The notes beneath the pieces are model-generated. The model saw nothing but the letters and a program-made list of their open reading frames with translations, was not told the DNA's origin and did no database searches. Below are positions 29,935 to 38,884 of a DNA stretch of 38,930 nt, piece after piece (the stretch's first letter is position 1; every line of letters begins with the position of its first letter). The DNA lies in the NCBI GenBank assembly GCA_021838765.1, contig JAKCCY010000012.1, positions 1 through 38,930 on the forward strand. Direction: 5' to 3'. A program made the position numbers and the translations under genes. This DNA is from Nitrospirota bacterium (GTDB lineage: Bacteria > Nitrospirota_A > Leptospirillia > Leptospirillales > Leptospirillaceae).

Positions 29935-30367
29935 TCAGCTCCCCACCACTGAACTTGAGAAGCGGTTGTCATGGAGAGCAAGTCAAGTATTCACTTAAGA
30001 CCGCAACAAACATATGGCTTGTCGCTGTCGGAAACCTTGGCAATCGCCCGGATCACCGCCTGAGAGGGAAGAGGCGAAAAACTTCCCGGACTTCCTGGCA
30101 CAGAAGATCATGGAGATCATAGGCATTGAAGACCTTGGCAAAGAACGCCTTTTCGGAGATCCAGCCACACGCCTTACTGAACCATTCCATCGGTTTAAAA
30201 ATGACCCCGCCCTCTTCATCCGGCGCCATCGAATCAACCCAAGGTCATCTTCTTGGAGATTCTTCCCGTTTGAAAACATTCCTGAAATCAACCCCTAAAA
30301 GAAAGAAGAGCGCATTCCTCCCTCCTGGCAAGAAACGCCTGAGAGGGAGAATCCTGCGCGAAAACGG
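29935..30367. other. Gap between tpiA and the acyltransferase gene, with a likely pseudogene
   Basis: The stretch contains the frameshifted pseudogene candidate described at 29971-30298 and two copies of CGCCTGAGAGGGA, at 30057-30069 and 30336-30348. No promoter or RNA gene is evident. Confidence 0.4.
29971..30298 (+). pseudogene. Probable frameshifted small gene
   Basis: An ATG at 29971, preceded by GAGAAGCGG, opens a 30-codon frame (ending SLSETLAIARITA) that stops near 30061. The next frame then continues for about 75 codons to a TAA at 30298 with protein-like text (EEAKNFPDFLAQKIMEII, GDPATRLTEPFHRF). Together they look like one broken gene. I do not recognise the family. Alternatively only the frame from 30014 is translated. 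Confidence 0.35.
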
Positions 30368-31333
30368 ATGAAGCCCCTGAAGAAGCGGAGTGCATTGGCC
30401 GGCAACCTTTCCTGCCCCACAAGCTTTCTTTCGATTCTCGAAGAAGCCAGAAAGGCACCTCCCCTGAGAGCCGCAGTCGTCAATGCATCAGATCCACTGG
30501 TTCTCGAAGGCGTACTCGAAGCCATGCAGGAAAACTTCATACACCCTGTCCTTCTGGGAAACGCCTCGGTGATCAATGATTTTTTCAGCCGCAACCCCGC
30601 CCCTGTTCCCGTCGAGATCATTGAAACCGGCTCCGACCGTGAAGCGGCCGATCAAGCCGTTTCTCTTTTCACAGACGGCTCTGTTCAGATCCTCTTAAAA
30701 GGCCATATCCATACCGATACGCTATTACACTCGTTTATTAAAAAAATCCCTCTTTCCACCAGAATTTCCCATGTCTTTGTCGCAGAGCTTCCCTCGTATC
30801 CCAAACTTCTTTTTGTCACCGACGCCGCGGTCAACATCTCCCCGGATCTCTCCAGCAAAATGTCCATCACCCAAAACGCAATCGATTTTGCAATTCTTAT
30901 GGGCATTCAGACGCCACATGTTGCCATTCTTTCCGCCATAGAGACCGTCAATCCGTCCATACCGTCAACAATCGATGCCGCATGTCTTTCAAAAATGTCG
31001 GAAAGGGGGCAAATCCATGGAGCAGTCATTGACGGTCCACTTGCTTTCGATAATGCCATTTCCGCCGAATCGGCCAGGGAGAAAGGGTTCGAAAGTCCTG
31101 TTGCAGGAATAGCCGATATTCTTGTCGTACCCGACCTGGTGTCAGGAAACATTCTGGCAAAAAATCTCGAATATTTTGGAGGAGCCACATTGGCAGGAGT
31201 CGTTATTTCGAGCCATTCTGTTCCGGTCGTACTGACATCGAGATCGGACCCTCCCCGATCCAGACTTTTGTCAACAGCCATAGCGGTCCTGGCCCATGAA
31301 CGGCTTGCCCGGAAAAAACTCGGCAACATATAG
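30368..31333 (+). CDS. Phosphate acetyl/butyryltransferase-family protein
   Basis: The 321-residue protein matches the Ptb/Pta fold: VEIIETGSDREAADQAVSL near the start, VQILLKGHIHTDTLL, and the conserved late block HGAVIDGPLAFDNAIS followed by VAGIADILVVPDLVSGNILAKNL. Such enzymes swap CoA for phosphate on acetyl or butyryl groups. No kinase partner gene is adjacent. It sits just before the pyruvate:ferredoxin oxidoreductase genes, which use CoA thioesters, so acetyl-CoA handling is plausible. Substrate is not determined. Confidence 0.88.
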   Translation: MKPLKKRSALAGNLSCPTSFLSILEEARKAPPLRAAVVNASDPLVLEGVLEAMQENFIHPVLLGNASVINDFFSRNPAPVPVEIIETGSDREAADQAVSLFTDGSVQILLKGHIHTDTLLHSFIKKIPLSTRISHVFVAELPSYPKLLFVTDAAVNISPDLSSKMSITQNAIDFAILMGIQTPHVAILSAIETVNPSIPSTIDAACLSKMSERGQIHGAVIDGPLAFDNAISAESAREKGFESPVAGIADILVVPDLVSGNILAKNLEYFGGATLAGVVISSHSVPVVLTSRSDPPRSRLLSTAIAVLAHERLARKKLGNI

Positions 31334-31485
31334 GAGGGAACGTCCCTCAATCGGTCAATTCGTTGCAACCCTCAAAACCCGGGCGTAATCTCTATACATT
31401 AGGTCTTGGCCTTTCATCTCCTCGGTTCATGCCTCAAATATCCTCTGCGGTTGCTCAATAACAGCCGGAGAGGGGGAGAACAGCG

Positions 31486-32100
31486 ATGATCGGGATCCGT
31501 ATTCATGGAAGAGGAGGGCAAGGGAGCGTTTCCGCAGCTTACCTTCTCGCCCTGGCGGCCTTTGAAAGCGGACTGTATGCCCAGGCCTTTCCCAGCTTTG
31601 GAGCCGAACGCCGTGGTGCTCCAATCAGCGCGTTTGTTCGGATCGATAAACTCCCTTTCGCACGCCACTGTCAGATTCTTTCTCCTGATTTCCTGATCGT
31701 CCTGGACGACTCCCTTCTGTTTCTGCCTGAAACACTCAGAGGATTTGATCCTTCCGGAGGGATTCTTGCAAACTCCGGGAAACAAGCCTCCGATATCATG
31801 GAAAAACTTGCTCAAAGGGGTCTTTCAATACGTGAAAACATGAAAATAGCGACGGTCAAAGCAACAGAGATCTCATTGTCCCATCTTGGAAAACCCATCC
31901 CGAACACCGTTCTTGTTTCAGCCTTTCTCTCTCTGACCGGGACCATACCCGGAGCATGTCTTGAAAAGGCACTTGCCAGGCGATTCTCCGGAAAAACCCT
32001 TGAAGCCAACCTCACGCTGGTCAGGGAGGCAGCCGTCAAGGTGGAAAAAAATGCATGGGCAGCCTTGCCCGAAAAAGACAGGAGTCAAGCCCGTGCTTGA
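31486..32100 (+). CDS. porC: Pyruvate:ferredoxin oxidoreductase gamma subunit
   Basis: The 204-residue protein has the 2-oxoacid:acceptor oxidoreductase gamma fold: IRIHGRGGQGSVSAAYLLALA at the start and FGAERRGAPISAFVRI. The gamma subunit binds CoA and joins the alpha-beta catalytic core. GGAGAGGGGGAG is an excellent ribosome binding site. Its stop overlaps the GTG start of the alpha gene. Pyruvate is the likely 2-oxoacid, but other 2-oxoacids cannot be excluded. Confidence 0.92.
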   Translation: MIGIRIHGRGGQGSVSAAYLLALAAFESGLYAQAFPSFGAERRGAPISAFVRIDKLPFARHCQILSPDFLIVLDDSLLFLPETLRGFDPSGGILANSGKQASDIMEKLAQRGLSIRENMKIATVKATEISLSHLGKPIPNTVLVSAFLSLTGTIPGACLEKALARRFSGKTLEANLTLVREAAVKVEKNAWAALPEKDRSQARA

Positions 32101-33319
32101 AGCTCTGGAAGGATCCCAGGCTATTGCAAGGGCGGTCGCCATGTGTCGCCCCCAGGTCGTGGCAGCTTATCCGATCACTCCACAAACCCATATCGTGGAA
32201 GGGCTTTCAGGACTCATATCAAGTGGCACCCTTTCCGCACAATACATAAGCGTAGAAAGCGAATTTTCCGCTGCATCCGTTGTCATGGGCGCCTCAGCCG
32301 CCGGCTCCCGCTCCTATACCGCAAGCGCAGCCCAGGGAATCCTCCTCATGACGGAAGTCCTCTACAATACCGCAGGGCTCAGGATCCCCACTGTCATGAC
32401 GGTCGCAAACCGGGCGGTCTCGGCCCCCCTTTCAATCTGGAACGACCATCAGGATTCAATGTCCGTTCGTGACAGCGGATGGATCCAGCTTTATTGCGCC
32501 AGTAACCAGGAAGCGGTAGATACCACCATCCAGGCCTTTTTCATCTCTGAGAAAACCGAAATTCCGGTCATGGTCTGCGTCGATGGCTATACACTGACCC
32601 ATACGCTCGAACCGGTCGATCTCCCGGCACAGGAAGATGTCGACGCCTTTCTTCCCCCCTTTCGTTTTCGCAGAACACTTGATCCGGGAGCTCCCTTGAC
32701 CGTGGGAACCCTTGTTTCTCCCGATTTTTTTACCGAAGCCCGCTATATAAACCACCAGGCCATTGAAAATGCAAAAGAGATCATCCGGGAAGCGGACGAT
32801 CTCTTTTTTGGGCTGACCGGTCGCCGTTCAGGAGCCCTTATCTCCCAGTCGGGGAACCCTTCCGGAAAAACCGGAGTTCTGGTAATGGGGTCTGTCTTTG
32901 GCACGCTGTCGGATGCCTTGGCCTCCCATGATGAGAAAGATCAGATCCGGCTCTTAAAGCTTCGATCATTCCGACCATTCCCCAACGAAGAGCTTCGGGA
33001 GGCAGTCCGTGGACTCGAGACACTCATTGTCCTCGACCGTTCACTTTCTCCCGGAAGTGGCGGAGGCATTCTGGGCATGGAGGTCCGATCAGCCCTTTTT
33101 GGACAGAAATCTGCACCAAGGATCATCAATGCTGTCGCTGGACTCGGCGGACGAGACCTTCCTCTCTCCCTCCTCGGAAGCCTCGTTAACCTTTCAAAAT
33201 CGCCCGATACTCCGGAATTTCTTTTTGCAGATATCAAGCGTTCCCGAATCTCGGAAGAAATCTTTCCTGTCAAAAAAACAAATCATGCGGAGAAATCATC
33301 ATGGAAGAACTTCCCCTGA
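32093..33319 (+). CDS. porA: Pyruvate:ferredoxin oxidoreductase alpha subunit
   Basis: The GTG at 32093, with GGAG about nine bases upstream, starts a 408-residue protein beginning LEALEGSQAIARAV; an upstream ATG in frame at 31961 would add 44 unrelated residues inside porC and is rejected. VVAAYPITPQTHIVE and the ESEFSAASVVMGASAAGSRSYTAS block are typical of alpha. It supplies half the thiamine-diphosphate site. In the reductive TCA cycle this enzyme carboxylates acetyl-CoA to pyruvate. It overlaps porB by 19 bases. Confidence 0.93.
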   Translation: MLEALEGSQAIARAVAMCRPQVVAAYPITPQTHIVEGLSGLISSGTLSAQYISVESEFSAASVVMGASAAGSRSYTASAAQGILLMTEVLYNTAGLRIPTVMTVANRAVSAPLSIWNDHQDSMSVRDSGWIQLYCASNQEAVDTTIQAFFISEKTEIPVMVCVDGYTLTHTLEPVDLPAQEDVDAFLPPFRFRRTLDPGAPLTVGTLVSPDFFTEARYINHQAIENAKEIIREADDLFFGLTGRRSGALISQSGNPSGKTGVLVMGSVFGTLSDALASHDEKDQIRLLKLRSFRPFPNEELREAVRGLETLIVLDRSLSPGSGGGILGMEVRSALFGQKSAPRIINAVAGLGGRDLPLSLLGSLVNLSKSPDTPEFLFADIKRSRISEEIFPVKKTNHAEKSSWKNFP

Positions 33320-34305
33320 GCGCTTCGCTGAACCTCCTGAGAGAACAGCAACCCAGATTTACCGGGCTTGAGGCCGGCCATCGCGCATGCCAGGGCTGTG
33401 GGCAGGCATTGGCCGCCAGACTGGTCCTTGAAGCGGCAGGTCCGGACGTCATTGTCGCAAACGCCACCGGATGCCTGGAAATTTTCAGCTCAGCCTGGCC
33501 TGAGTCTGCATGGAGAACACCATGGATCCACTCGCTTTTTGAAAACACCGCGGCCGTTGCATCGGGAATAGAGGCCGCAATGCGGGCACAGGGAAAGTCA
33601 ACGCGCGTTCTCGCATTTGCCGGGGACGGAGGGACTTTCGATATTGGCTTCCAGGCCCTCTCCGGAATGCTTGAACGCAATCATTCGGTCCTTTATGTCT
33701 GCTTCGACAATGAAGCCTACATGAATACCGGTGTCCAGCGTTCAGGCTCCACCCCGCACGGAGCCTGGACAACAACGTCTCCCGTCGGCTCAAAAACAAG
33801 AGGAAAAAGACACTACAAGAAAGATCTTCTCTCCATCATCAGCGCCCACCGGATGCCTTATGCGGCAACCGCCTCCATCGCCTACCCGTCCGATCTTCGC
33901 TCAAAGGTCAGAAAAGCCCTCGGAGAAGAGGGATCGACCTTCATTCTCGTTCACTCTCCCTGTCCGCTGGGATGGGGCCATGAAAGCCGCCTGTCGGTGG
34001 AAATCGACCGGCTTGCCGTTGAAACAGGACTCTTTCCGATCCTGGAGATGGACAGGGGCAACGTCATCAATGTCATGCCCATCCGGAAAAAACGCCCTGT
34101 GATTGACTACATAAGAACACAGGATCGTTTCCGCCATCTTCTTGAAGAGTCCGAGATTGCCCAGGAGGAGCGCGACCATCTCCAGGCCCTGTGCGACTTC
34201 AATATAGAACGTTATGGACTGATGGTCGGCCCTGAAGACGACCCTTCCCGGCTCGATACCCAATCCGCAGACACCGTCACGAGAGGCGGTGAACGATGGG
34301 CATAA
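33301..34305 (+). CDS. porB: Pyruvate:ferredoxin oxidoreductase beta subunit
   Basis: The 334-residue protein carries the thiamine-diphosphate motif GDGGTFDIGFQ with the later NEAYMNTGVQRSG, and cysteines in HRACQGCGQAL and NATGCLE that bind a 4Fe-4S cluster. Together with alpha it makes the active site and passes electrons to or from ferredoxin. GCGGAG precedes the start. It overlaps porA upstream and the flavoprotein gene downstream by 10 bases, so all four subunits are coupled. Confidence 0.95.
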   Translation: MEELPLSASLNLLREQQPRFTGLEAGHRACQGCGQALAARLVLEAAGPDVIVANATGCLEIFSSAWPESAWRTPWIHSLFENTAAVASGIEAAMRAQGKSTRVLAFAGDGGTFDIGFQALSGMLERNHSVLYVCFDNEAYMNTGVQRSGSTPHGAWTTTSPVGSKTRGKRHYKKDLLSIISAHRMPYAATASIAYPSDLRSKVRKALGEEGSTFILVHSPCPLGWGHESRLSVEIDRLAVETGLFPILEMDRGNVINVMPIRKKRPVIDYIRTQDRFRHLLEESEIAQEERDHLQALCDFNIERYGLMVGPEDDPSRLDTQSADTVTRGGERWA

Positions 34306-36002
34306 ACGACAGGGAAGAGATCGCACCCGGAATCCAGGCCGGGAGCATTGCCTCACCCGTGACCTCCCTCCGTAACTTCACCGGGTCATGGAGAAGCGAG
34401 AGACCGGTCTACACACCAACCGATGCCCCTTGCCACTTTGGCTGTCCCGCCCATGAAGAGATCTCTGCATGGCTTGGACTCATGGCTTCAGGAAACACAA
34501 GGGGCGCATGGGAAAAGCTTGTCGAAACCAATCCATTCCCCGCCATTTCAGGAAGGGTCTGTCCCCACCCCTGTGAATCATCATGCCACCGGGGCTCCTA
34601 TGACAGTGCTGTTGGCATCCACAACGTGGAACGGGCACTGGGAGATCTCGCCATCAGGGAGGAATGGACTTTCCCCATGATGCCTTCTGACCATACACTT
34701 CCTCCGGTTGCCGTTGTGGGAGCGGGACCTTCCGGACTTTCTGCCGCCTATCAGATGAGAAAAAGGGGATACCGGGTCACTGTCTTTGAAGCTCTTTCAG
34801 AAGCTGGAGGAACGATCCGGAGTGCAATCCCCTCTTACAGACTTGACAGGAAAGTTCTTGACAGCGAGGTCACCCGCCTTTTCTCCACAGGCATTCTTTT
34901 TCGTCCCCGCCAGCGCCTGGGACGCGACTTTTCCCTTGAGGAGCTTGAATCGGACTACGGTGCCGTCTTTCTCGCACCAGGAGCACAGAAGAGCCGGAAC
35001 TTTGATGTGGGAGGAACGACACCGGCCTCGATGAGACATGGCCTGGAAATACTGAAGGAATACCAGGATATCGGACAGGTCCCCCGCTGGAAAAAAGTCG
35101 TTATCGTCGGCGGAGGAAATACGGCCCTTGATCTGGCTCGCGTCCTTCTGAGAACGGGGAGCGGCGAAGTTCACATCATCACCGAAGAGTCCCTCCCCGG
35201 ACAAGAGACCACAAAAGAGGAACTGATGCCGGGAAATCCCCAGGAAATCGCCAGAGCCATCTCCGAGGGGGTGACCATCCATCCCAACAGAGCCGTGAAC
35301 CGGCTCATCCTTCAGAATGACAGGGTCATTGGAGTGGAGCTTGTCCATGCCCGGAAAAAACATTTCCCGGGAACGACCGGACGGGACTCCTTCGAAGGAA
35401 CGGAATCCGTCATGATGGCGGACCAGATCATTCCAGCCATAGGACAGATCCTCTCCCCGGACGGACTTGAAAACATCGCCCATGGAAGGTCCCGACTGAC
35501 AGTTGATCGCAATGGATTTCTGACGGGCTCCCGTCGCATATTTGCCGCAGGCGATGCCTGCCCCGGGGGAGGAACCGTCAGCCATGCCATTGGAAGCGCC
35601 TGCAAAGCTGCCGATGCCATGAACCTCTTTCTCTCGAGAGAAGTCATTCCTCCCGATTGGGAGGCAAAGTCTCCCCTCCCTTTCGAAAATCTGAATCTGA
35701 ACTATTTCGATTTCTCTTCCCCGATGACCCCGCCCGTCTCCAGCACAGAGATCCTGTCCTGGGATGAACCAGAAGAAAGTTTTTCCGAAGAGGTGGCCCG
35801 GAAAGAAGCAGGCAGATGCCTGTCCTGCGGAGCATGCCTTCGCTGTGACAATTGCTGGACACTCTGCCCCGACAATGCCGTCCTCAAGTCATCAGGAACA
35901 AATCGTTCTCCCTATATTCTGGATTACGGATTTTGCAAGGGTTGCGGGATCTGTGCGCATGAATGCCCCACGGGATTCATCAAGATGATCCCCGAGCCCT
36001 GA
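34296..36002 (+). CDS. GltD-like flavoprotein fused to PorD-type ferredoxin
   Basis: The 568-residue protein has three parts. Residues 40-110 are the GltD-type iron-sulphur domain (CHFGCPAHE, GRVCPHPCESSC). Residues 140-450 hold two dinucleotide folds, VVGAGPSGLSAA for FAD and VIVGGGNTALDLARV for NAD(P)H. The last 60 residues have two 4Fe-4S motifs (RCLSCGACLRCDNCW and CKGCGICAHECP), like the PorD delta subunit. It probably passes electrons between NAD(P)H and the oxidoreductase or ferredoxin. Translation overlaps porB by 10 bases. The fusion is the odd feature. Confidence 0.88.
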   Translation: MGINDREEIAPGIQAGSIASPVTSLRNFTGSWRSERPVYTPTDAPCHFGCPAHEEISAWLGLMASGNTRGAWEKLVETNPFPAISGRVCPHPCESSCHRGSYDSAVGIHNVERALGDLAIREEWTFPMMPSDHTLPPVAVVGAGPSGLSAAYQMRKRGYRVTVFEALSEAGGTIRSAIPSYRLDRKVLDSEVTRLFSTGILFRPRQRLGRDFSLEELESDYGAVFLAPGAQKSRNFDVGGTTPASMRHGLEILKEYQDIGQVPRWKKVVIVGGGNTALDLARVLLRTGSGEVHIITEESLPGQETTKEELMPGNPQEIARAISEGVTIHPNRAVNRLILQNDRVIGVELVHARKKHFPGTTGRDSFEGTESVMMADQIIPAIGQILSPDGLENIAHGRSRLTVDRNGFLTGSRRIFAAGDACPGGGTVSHAIGSACKAADAMNLFLSREVIPPDWEAKSPLPFENLNLNYFDFSSPMTPPVSSTEILSWDEPEESFSEEVARKEAGRCLSCGACLRCDNCWTLCPDNAVLKSSGTNRSPYILDYGFCKGCGICAHECPTGFIKMIPEP

Positions 36003-36119
36003 AAAATTCCGGTTGCATCATGAAAGACAGAAACAGGAAAGAGAAAACGGACAGGAGTCAAAACTCCCGAATGAGAAAATACTCATACTGACAAAAGGGA
36101 TTTCGCTGAACGATTACAT

Positions 36120-36203
36120 TGGTGCCGAAGACGGGAGTCGAACCCGTACGGCTTTCGCCACACGCCCCTCAAACGTGCGTGTCTACCATTCCACCACTTC
36201 GGC
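36120..36203 (-). tRNA. tRNA-Leu (anticodon GAG)
   Basis: The minus strand folds as an 84-base tRNA with acceptor GCCGAAG/CTTCGGC, discriminator A and encoded CCA. The anticodon stem CACGT/GCGTG encloses TTGAGGG, giving GAG. The long variable arm and GGTGGAATGGTAGACACG D-arm are typical of leucine tRNA. Confidence 0.96.
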
Positions 36204-36227
36204 ACATGAAACGAGGACAAGGCCGGC

Positions 36228-36256
36228 ATTCTAGCAAAAGAACAGACAGATCGCAA
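36228..36256 (-). promoter_or_regulatory. Promoter of tRNA-Leu
   Basis: TTGCGA (36256-36251, minus) and TAGAAT (36233-36228) are 17 bases apart, ending 25 bases before the tRNA. The box pattern is like that of tRNA-Pro. Confidence 0.55.
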
Positions 36257-36262
36257 CAGCTC

Positions 36263-36463
36263 CTAACGATCAATCCGTCCGGACCCCGGACGGCCGCCGG
36301 AAAGGGACAGCAAAAAGTATCCCAGATAAAAAGTGACAACACCGATGATGAAGAGCTTCAACAAAAACATCATCGTCATATTCCGGAAAAAGAACAGGAT
36401 AATGTCCGCAAAAGTGATCGCCAGCCCAAGGGCCTGGATCGATCTGGCCAACGCCCACATCAC
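36263..36463 (-). CDS. Small two-span membrane protein
   Basis: The 66-residue frame encodes two hydrophobic helices (ALGLAITFADIILFFF and LLKLFIIGVVTFYLGYFLL) and a basic, glycine-rich tail. It starts four bases inside the end of the siroheme-type gene (ATGA overlap), a strong sign that it is real and co-translated. I do not recognise a family; a membrane assembly or transport role is possible but unproven. Confidence 0.6.
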   Translation of the reverse strand: MMWALARSIQALGLAITFADIILFFFRNMTMMFLLKLFIIGVVTFYLGYFLLSLSGGRPGSGRIDR

Positions 36464-37122
36464 GATTGTTCACCCCTTTTCAAAACGCACGACCGCACAC
36501 GATCGGAAACACTCTGTCCAAACCATTCCCCATAGAGGACAAGACGATCCGAAAAGTCCGGATTTTCCCTGAAAAAAGCCAGATCCACCCGGGATATCTC
36601 CTCCAGGGGCAGCTTCTCAAGCAGAAGAGCTTCCCGAAGGCATCCATGCTCAATGGAGATGGTTTCAATACCTTCCTCCCTCAGCATGGCCCCCATCTCC
36701 CGAACAATCATCCTCGAAAAAAGCGGATCCGGCGGAGAAGATGTGGCGGCAATCAGAAGGGAACCCATGTTATCCTGCGCAAGAGACCGCATCGTTCGCC
36801 CGGCCGAAATCGTCGCCGTGTCGCAAAACCCGCCGGCCGACTTCACCCTCACGGCAATCTCCCCATTCAGTCTCGAATCATCGGTCATCGCCCACACCAG
36901 GCAGTACCCCGTCTCATCTCCAGGATGATATTCCCTCCTGATCCATTCGATCTGGCCCGACAATGCCCACCCTTCGACTTCTTCCAAAGCCACCGGAGAA
37001 ACGACACGGACCCTGGCACCGGAAGAAAGAAGCCGCCGGATTTTCCTTTGAGCCACCTTTCCAGCCCCGACAACCAGTGCCGGATGATCATAAAGATCAA
37101 GAGCCAGCGGGAAAAGGGACAC
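36460..37122 (-). CDS. Siroheme-type precorrin-2 dehydrogenase
   Basis: The 220-residue protein opens with a Rossmann fold (LVVGAGKVAQRKIRRLLSSGARVRVVSP), then WAMTDDSRLN and a segment like the CysG/Met8 N-terminal domain that makes sirohydrochlorin from precorrin-2 with NAD and may add iron. The methyltransferase half of CysG is absent, as in Met8. It overlaps the small membrane-protein gene and follows bamD by two bases. Confidence 0.9.
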   Translation of the reverse strand: MSLFPLALDLYDHPALVVGAGKVAQRKIRRLLSSGARVRVVSPVALEEVEGWALSGQIEWIRREYHPGDETGYCLVWAMTDDSRLNGEIAVRVKSAGGFCDTATISAGRTMRSLAQDNMGSLLIAATSSPPDPLFSRMIVREMGAMLREEGIETISIEHGCLREALLLEKLPLEEISRVDLAFFRENPDFSDRLVLYGEWFGQSVSDRVRSCVLKRGEQS

Positions 37123-37124
37123 CG

Positions 37125-37850
37125 CTAGATCTCCCCTTCCCTTTGCCAGTAATCCAGAAGAACCTTCGATTTTTTGGCATAGGGCGAATTGGGGGACTGC
37201 CGGATCAGCTTTTTCAGAATTCTCGCCGCCCGGGATTTCTCTTTCAGCTTGAAAGAGGAAAGGGCGTAATAATATTGGGACTTTTCGTAAATCGTCGAAT
37301 CCGGATACTTCAGAAGGATCGTATTGAAACGGCCCTGCGCCGCCTTGTAGCGTTTGGTCTTGTAATAGAAGTAGCCTACATAGAAATGAGACTTGGAAAG
37401 ACGGTCCCTGCAGTAAGCCACTTTTTTCTGGGACCTTGCAACATAATCAGAATCCGGATACTCGTCGATCACCTTCTGAAAGTCGGCAAGCGCCTTTCTC
37501 AAGGGAGTCGGATCACGGTCGATGGACAAAATCCGGTAGTAGTCACACAACGCCATCCGGTACTGGGCAAATGCCGCCAGAGGATGGGTCGGATGAAGTT
37601 CGAGGAAGCGCTTGTACTCTCCTCTGGCCTCAATAAAGTCACCCTTGAAATAAAATCGCGAAGCCTCATCAAGCAACGCTGAAGTTCCGAAACGTTTCGT
37701 CCGGAATGCATGGGTATGGCTGTCAGTCGGTTTCGGGTCCCCAAGACCAAGGATTGAACAGCCGGAAAAAGCCAGGATCAAAAGCACAAACAGACCGGAC
37801 CGGACAATACTGGAAAGTGGACTTCGAGCAGCCATCCACTCAAAAGACAT
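37125..37850 (-). CDS. bamD: BamD-like outer-membrane assembly lipoprotein
   Basis: The 241-residue protein has a signal peptide and lipobox (LILAFSGCS) and then tetratricopeptide-type repeats: DEASRFYFKGDFIEARGEYKRFLELHPTHPLA, later PDSDYVARSQKKVAYCRDRLSKSHFYVGYFYYKTKRYKAAQGRF. Fold and length fit BamD, the lipoprotein of the outer-membrane insertion complex; a closely similar Tol-type YbgF or ComL label is possible. The ATG at 37832 may be the true start. It is first of three tightly linked genes. Confidence 0.85.
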   Translation of the reverse strand: MSFEWMAARSPLSSIVRSGLFVLLILAFSGCSILGLGDPKPTDSHTHAFRTKRFGTSALLDEASRFYFKGDFIEARGEYKRFLELHPTHPLAAFAQYRMALCDYYRILSIDRDPTPLRKALADFQKVIDEYPDSDYVARSQKKVAYCRDRLSKSHFYVGYFYYKTKRYKAAQGRFNTILLKYPDSTIYEKSQYYYALSSFKLKEKSRAARILKKLIRQSPNSPYAKKSKVLLDYWQREGEI

Positions 37851-37864
37851 GATAGAATCCTCCC

Positions 37865-38884
37865 ATGAATCTTCATTCCCCCAAAAAGATCAAACTCCGT
37901 CCATCATCCCATACCCCCGCCAGAAGAGTCTACATTCGGGCCATCGGGTGGAACCGGCGGGTCAGCTTTTGTTCCAATGAGGATATCGGCGAAAAAACAG
38001 GCCATCGGCCACAAACCATTTCAGATCTGACCGGAATACAGAGCCGGTCACGCTGGGAAGGGGACCCGGTCGATCTTGCCATGGGAGCCATCATTGACCT
38101 GGCGAAAAACACGGACCAGGAACTGATCCGGGGGATAGACCTCATCATTGTCTCGACCTCGACACCGGCCCTTCTTCTCCCGCAGACCGCAGCACTGATC
38201 TCCGCCGAGATGGGAGCCTCCGGACGCGGCGTCCCGGCCTTTGACCTGCATGCTTCCTGCAGCGGCTATATCTATGGCCTGACGGTAGCCAGATCGATGA
38301 TCCAGTCGGGAGGACACCAAAACGTCCTTCTCGTGACTCTTGAAAAAAAATCCCTGCAGCTTTGTCCGATTCACGGAGCGGAAACAGCGATCCTCTTCGG
38401 GGACATGGCGACCGCCACGCTCCTGTCCGGGGTAACCGGAGCATTCAGGATTGAGGGAAGCCACATCGGAGCCAAAGGCGAGCTGGCACCCATTATTTTT
38501 CGAGAGGCCGATTCCTGCAACGGAGCCCCCATTCTGAGAATGGACGGAGGAAGAGTCTACAGGGAAGCCATCCGGACACTGGAACGGGAGATTCCGTCGT
38601 TTCTCGAGCGGTTCAAAACGGAGATCCCTGAAATCGACCTTTTTGTTTTTCACCAGGCCAATGGCCGCCTGATCGATTCGCTGGCAAGGCGGCTTGACCT
38701 CGACCGGGCAAAGATTCCCGTATCACTCACCCGCTTTGGAAACACCTCTTCATCGAGCATCCCTCTCACGTTGGCCCTGCACCTTGAAAAAAAGGGGGAA
38801 ATACCAGAAAAAGTCCTTCTTGGCGCGTTTGGCGGGGGAGCGACCTTTGGAATGGCACTTCTGACCCAAAACCATCTCCGTTAA
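37865..38884 (+). CDS. fabH: 3-oxoacyl-ACP synthase III-like ketosynthase
   Basis: The 339-residue thiolase-fold enzyme has C132 (DLHASCSGYIYGL), H263 (VFHQANGRLI) and N293 (RFGNTSSSSIP), the KAS III catalytic triad. It would condense acetyl-CoA with malonyl-ACP to start fatty acid synthesis. The first 20 residues are polar and longer than usual; no ribosome binding site is seen before the ATG, so a start slightly downstream is possible. Only 14 bases separate it from the divergent bamD frame. No other fab gene is in the window. Confidence 0.88.
   Translation: MNLHSPKKIKLRPSSHTPARRVYIRAIGWNRRVSFCSNEDIGEKTGHRPQTISDLTGIQSRSRWEGDPVDLAMGAIIDLAKNTDQELIRGIDLIIVSTSTPALLLPQTAALISAEMGASGRGVPAFDLHASCSGYIYGLTVARSMIQSGGHQNVLLVTLEKKSLQLCPIHGAETAILFGDMATATLLSGVTGAFRIEGSHIGAKGELAPIIFREADSCNGAPILRMDGGRVYREAIRTLEREIPSFLERFKTEIPEIDLFVFHQANGRLIDSLARRLDLDRAKIPVSLTRFGNTSSSSIPLTLALHLEKKGEIPEKVLLGAFGGGATFGMALLTQNHLR

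Noticed and set aside
31334..31350. GAGGGA/TCCCTC hairpin after the acyltransferase gene
   Set aside because: Six pairs, three-base loop and no T run; too weak to call a terminator.
34797..35585. 262-residue minus-strand ORF
   Set aside because: Antisense to the flavoprotein gene with well-defined motifs; no ribosome binding site or family match.
36466..37682. Two long plus-strand ORFs (36466-37128, 36963-37682)
   Set aside because: Antisense to the siroheme-type gene and bamD, both clear; basic, proline-rich text typical of shadows.
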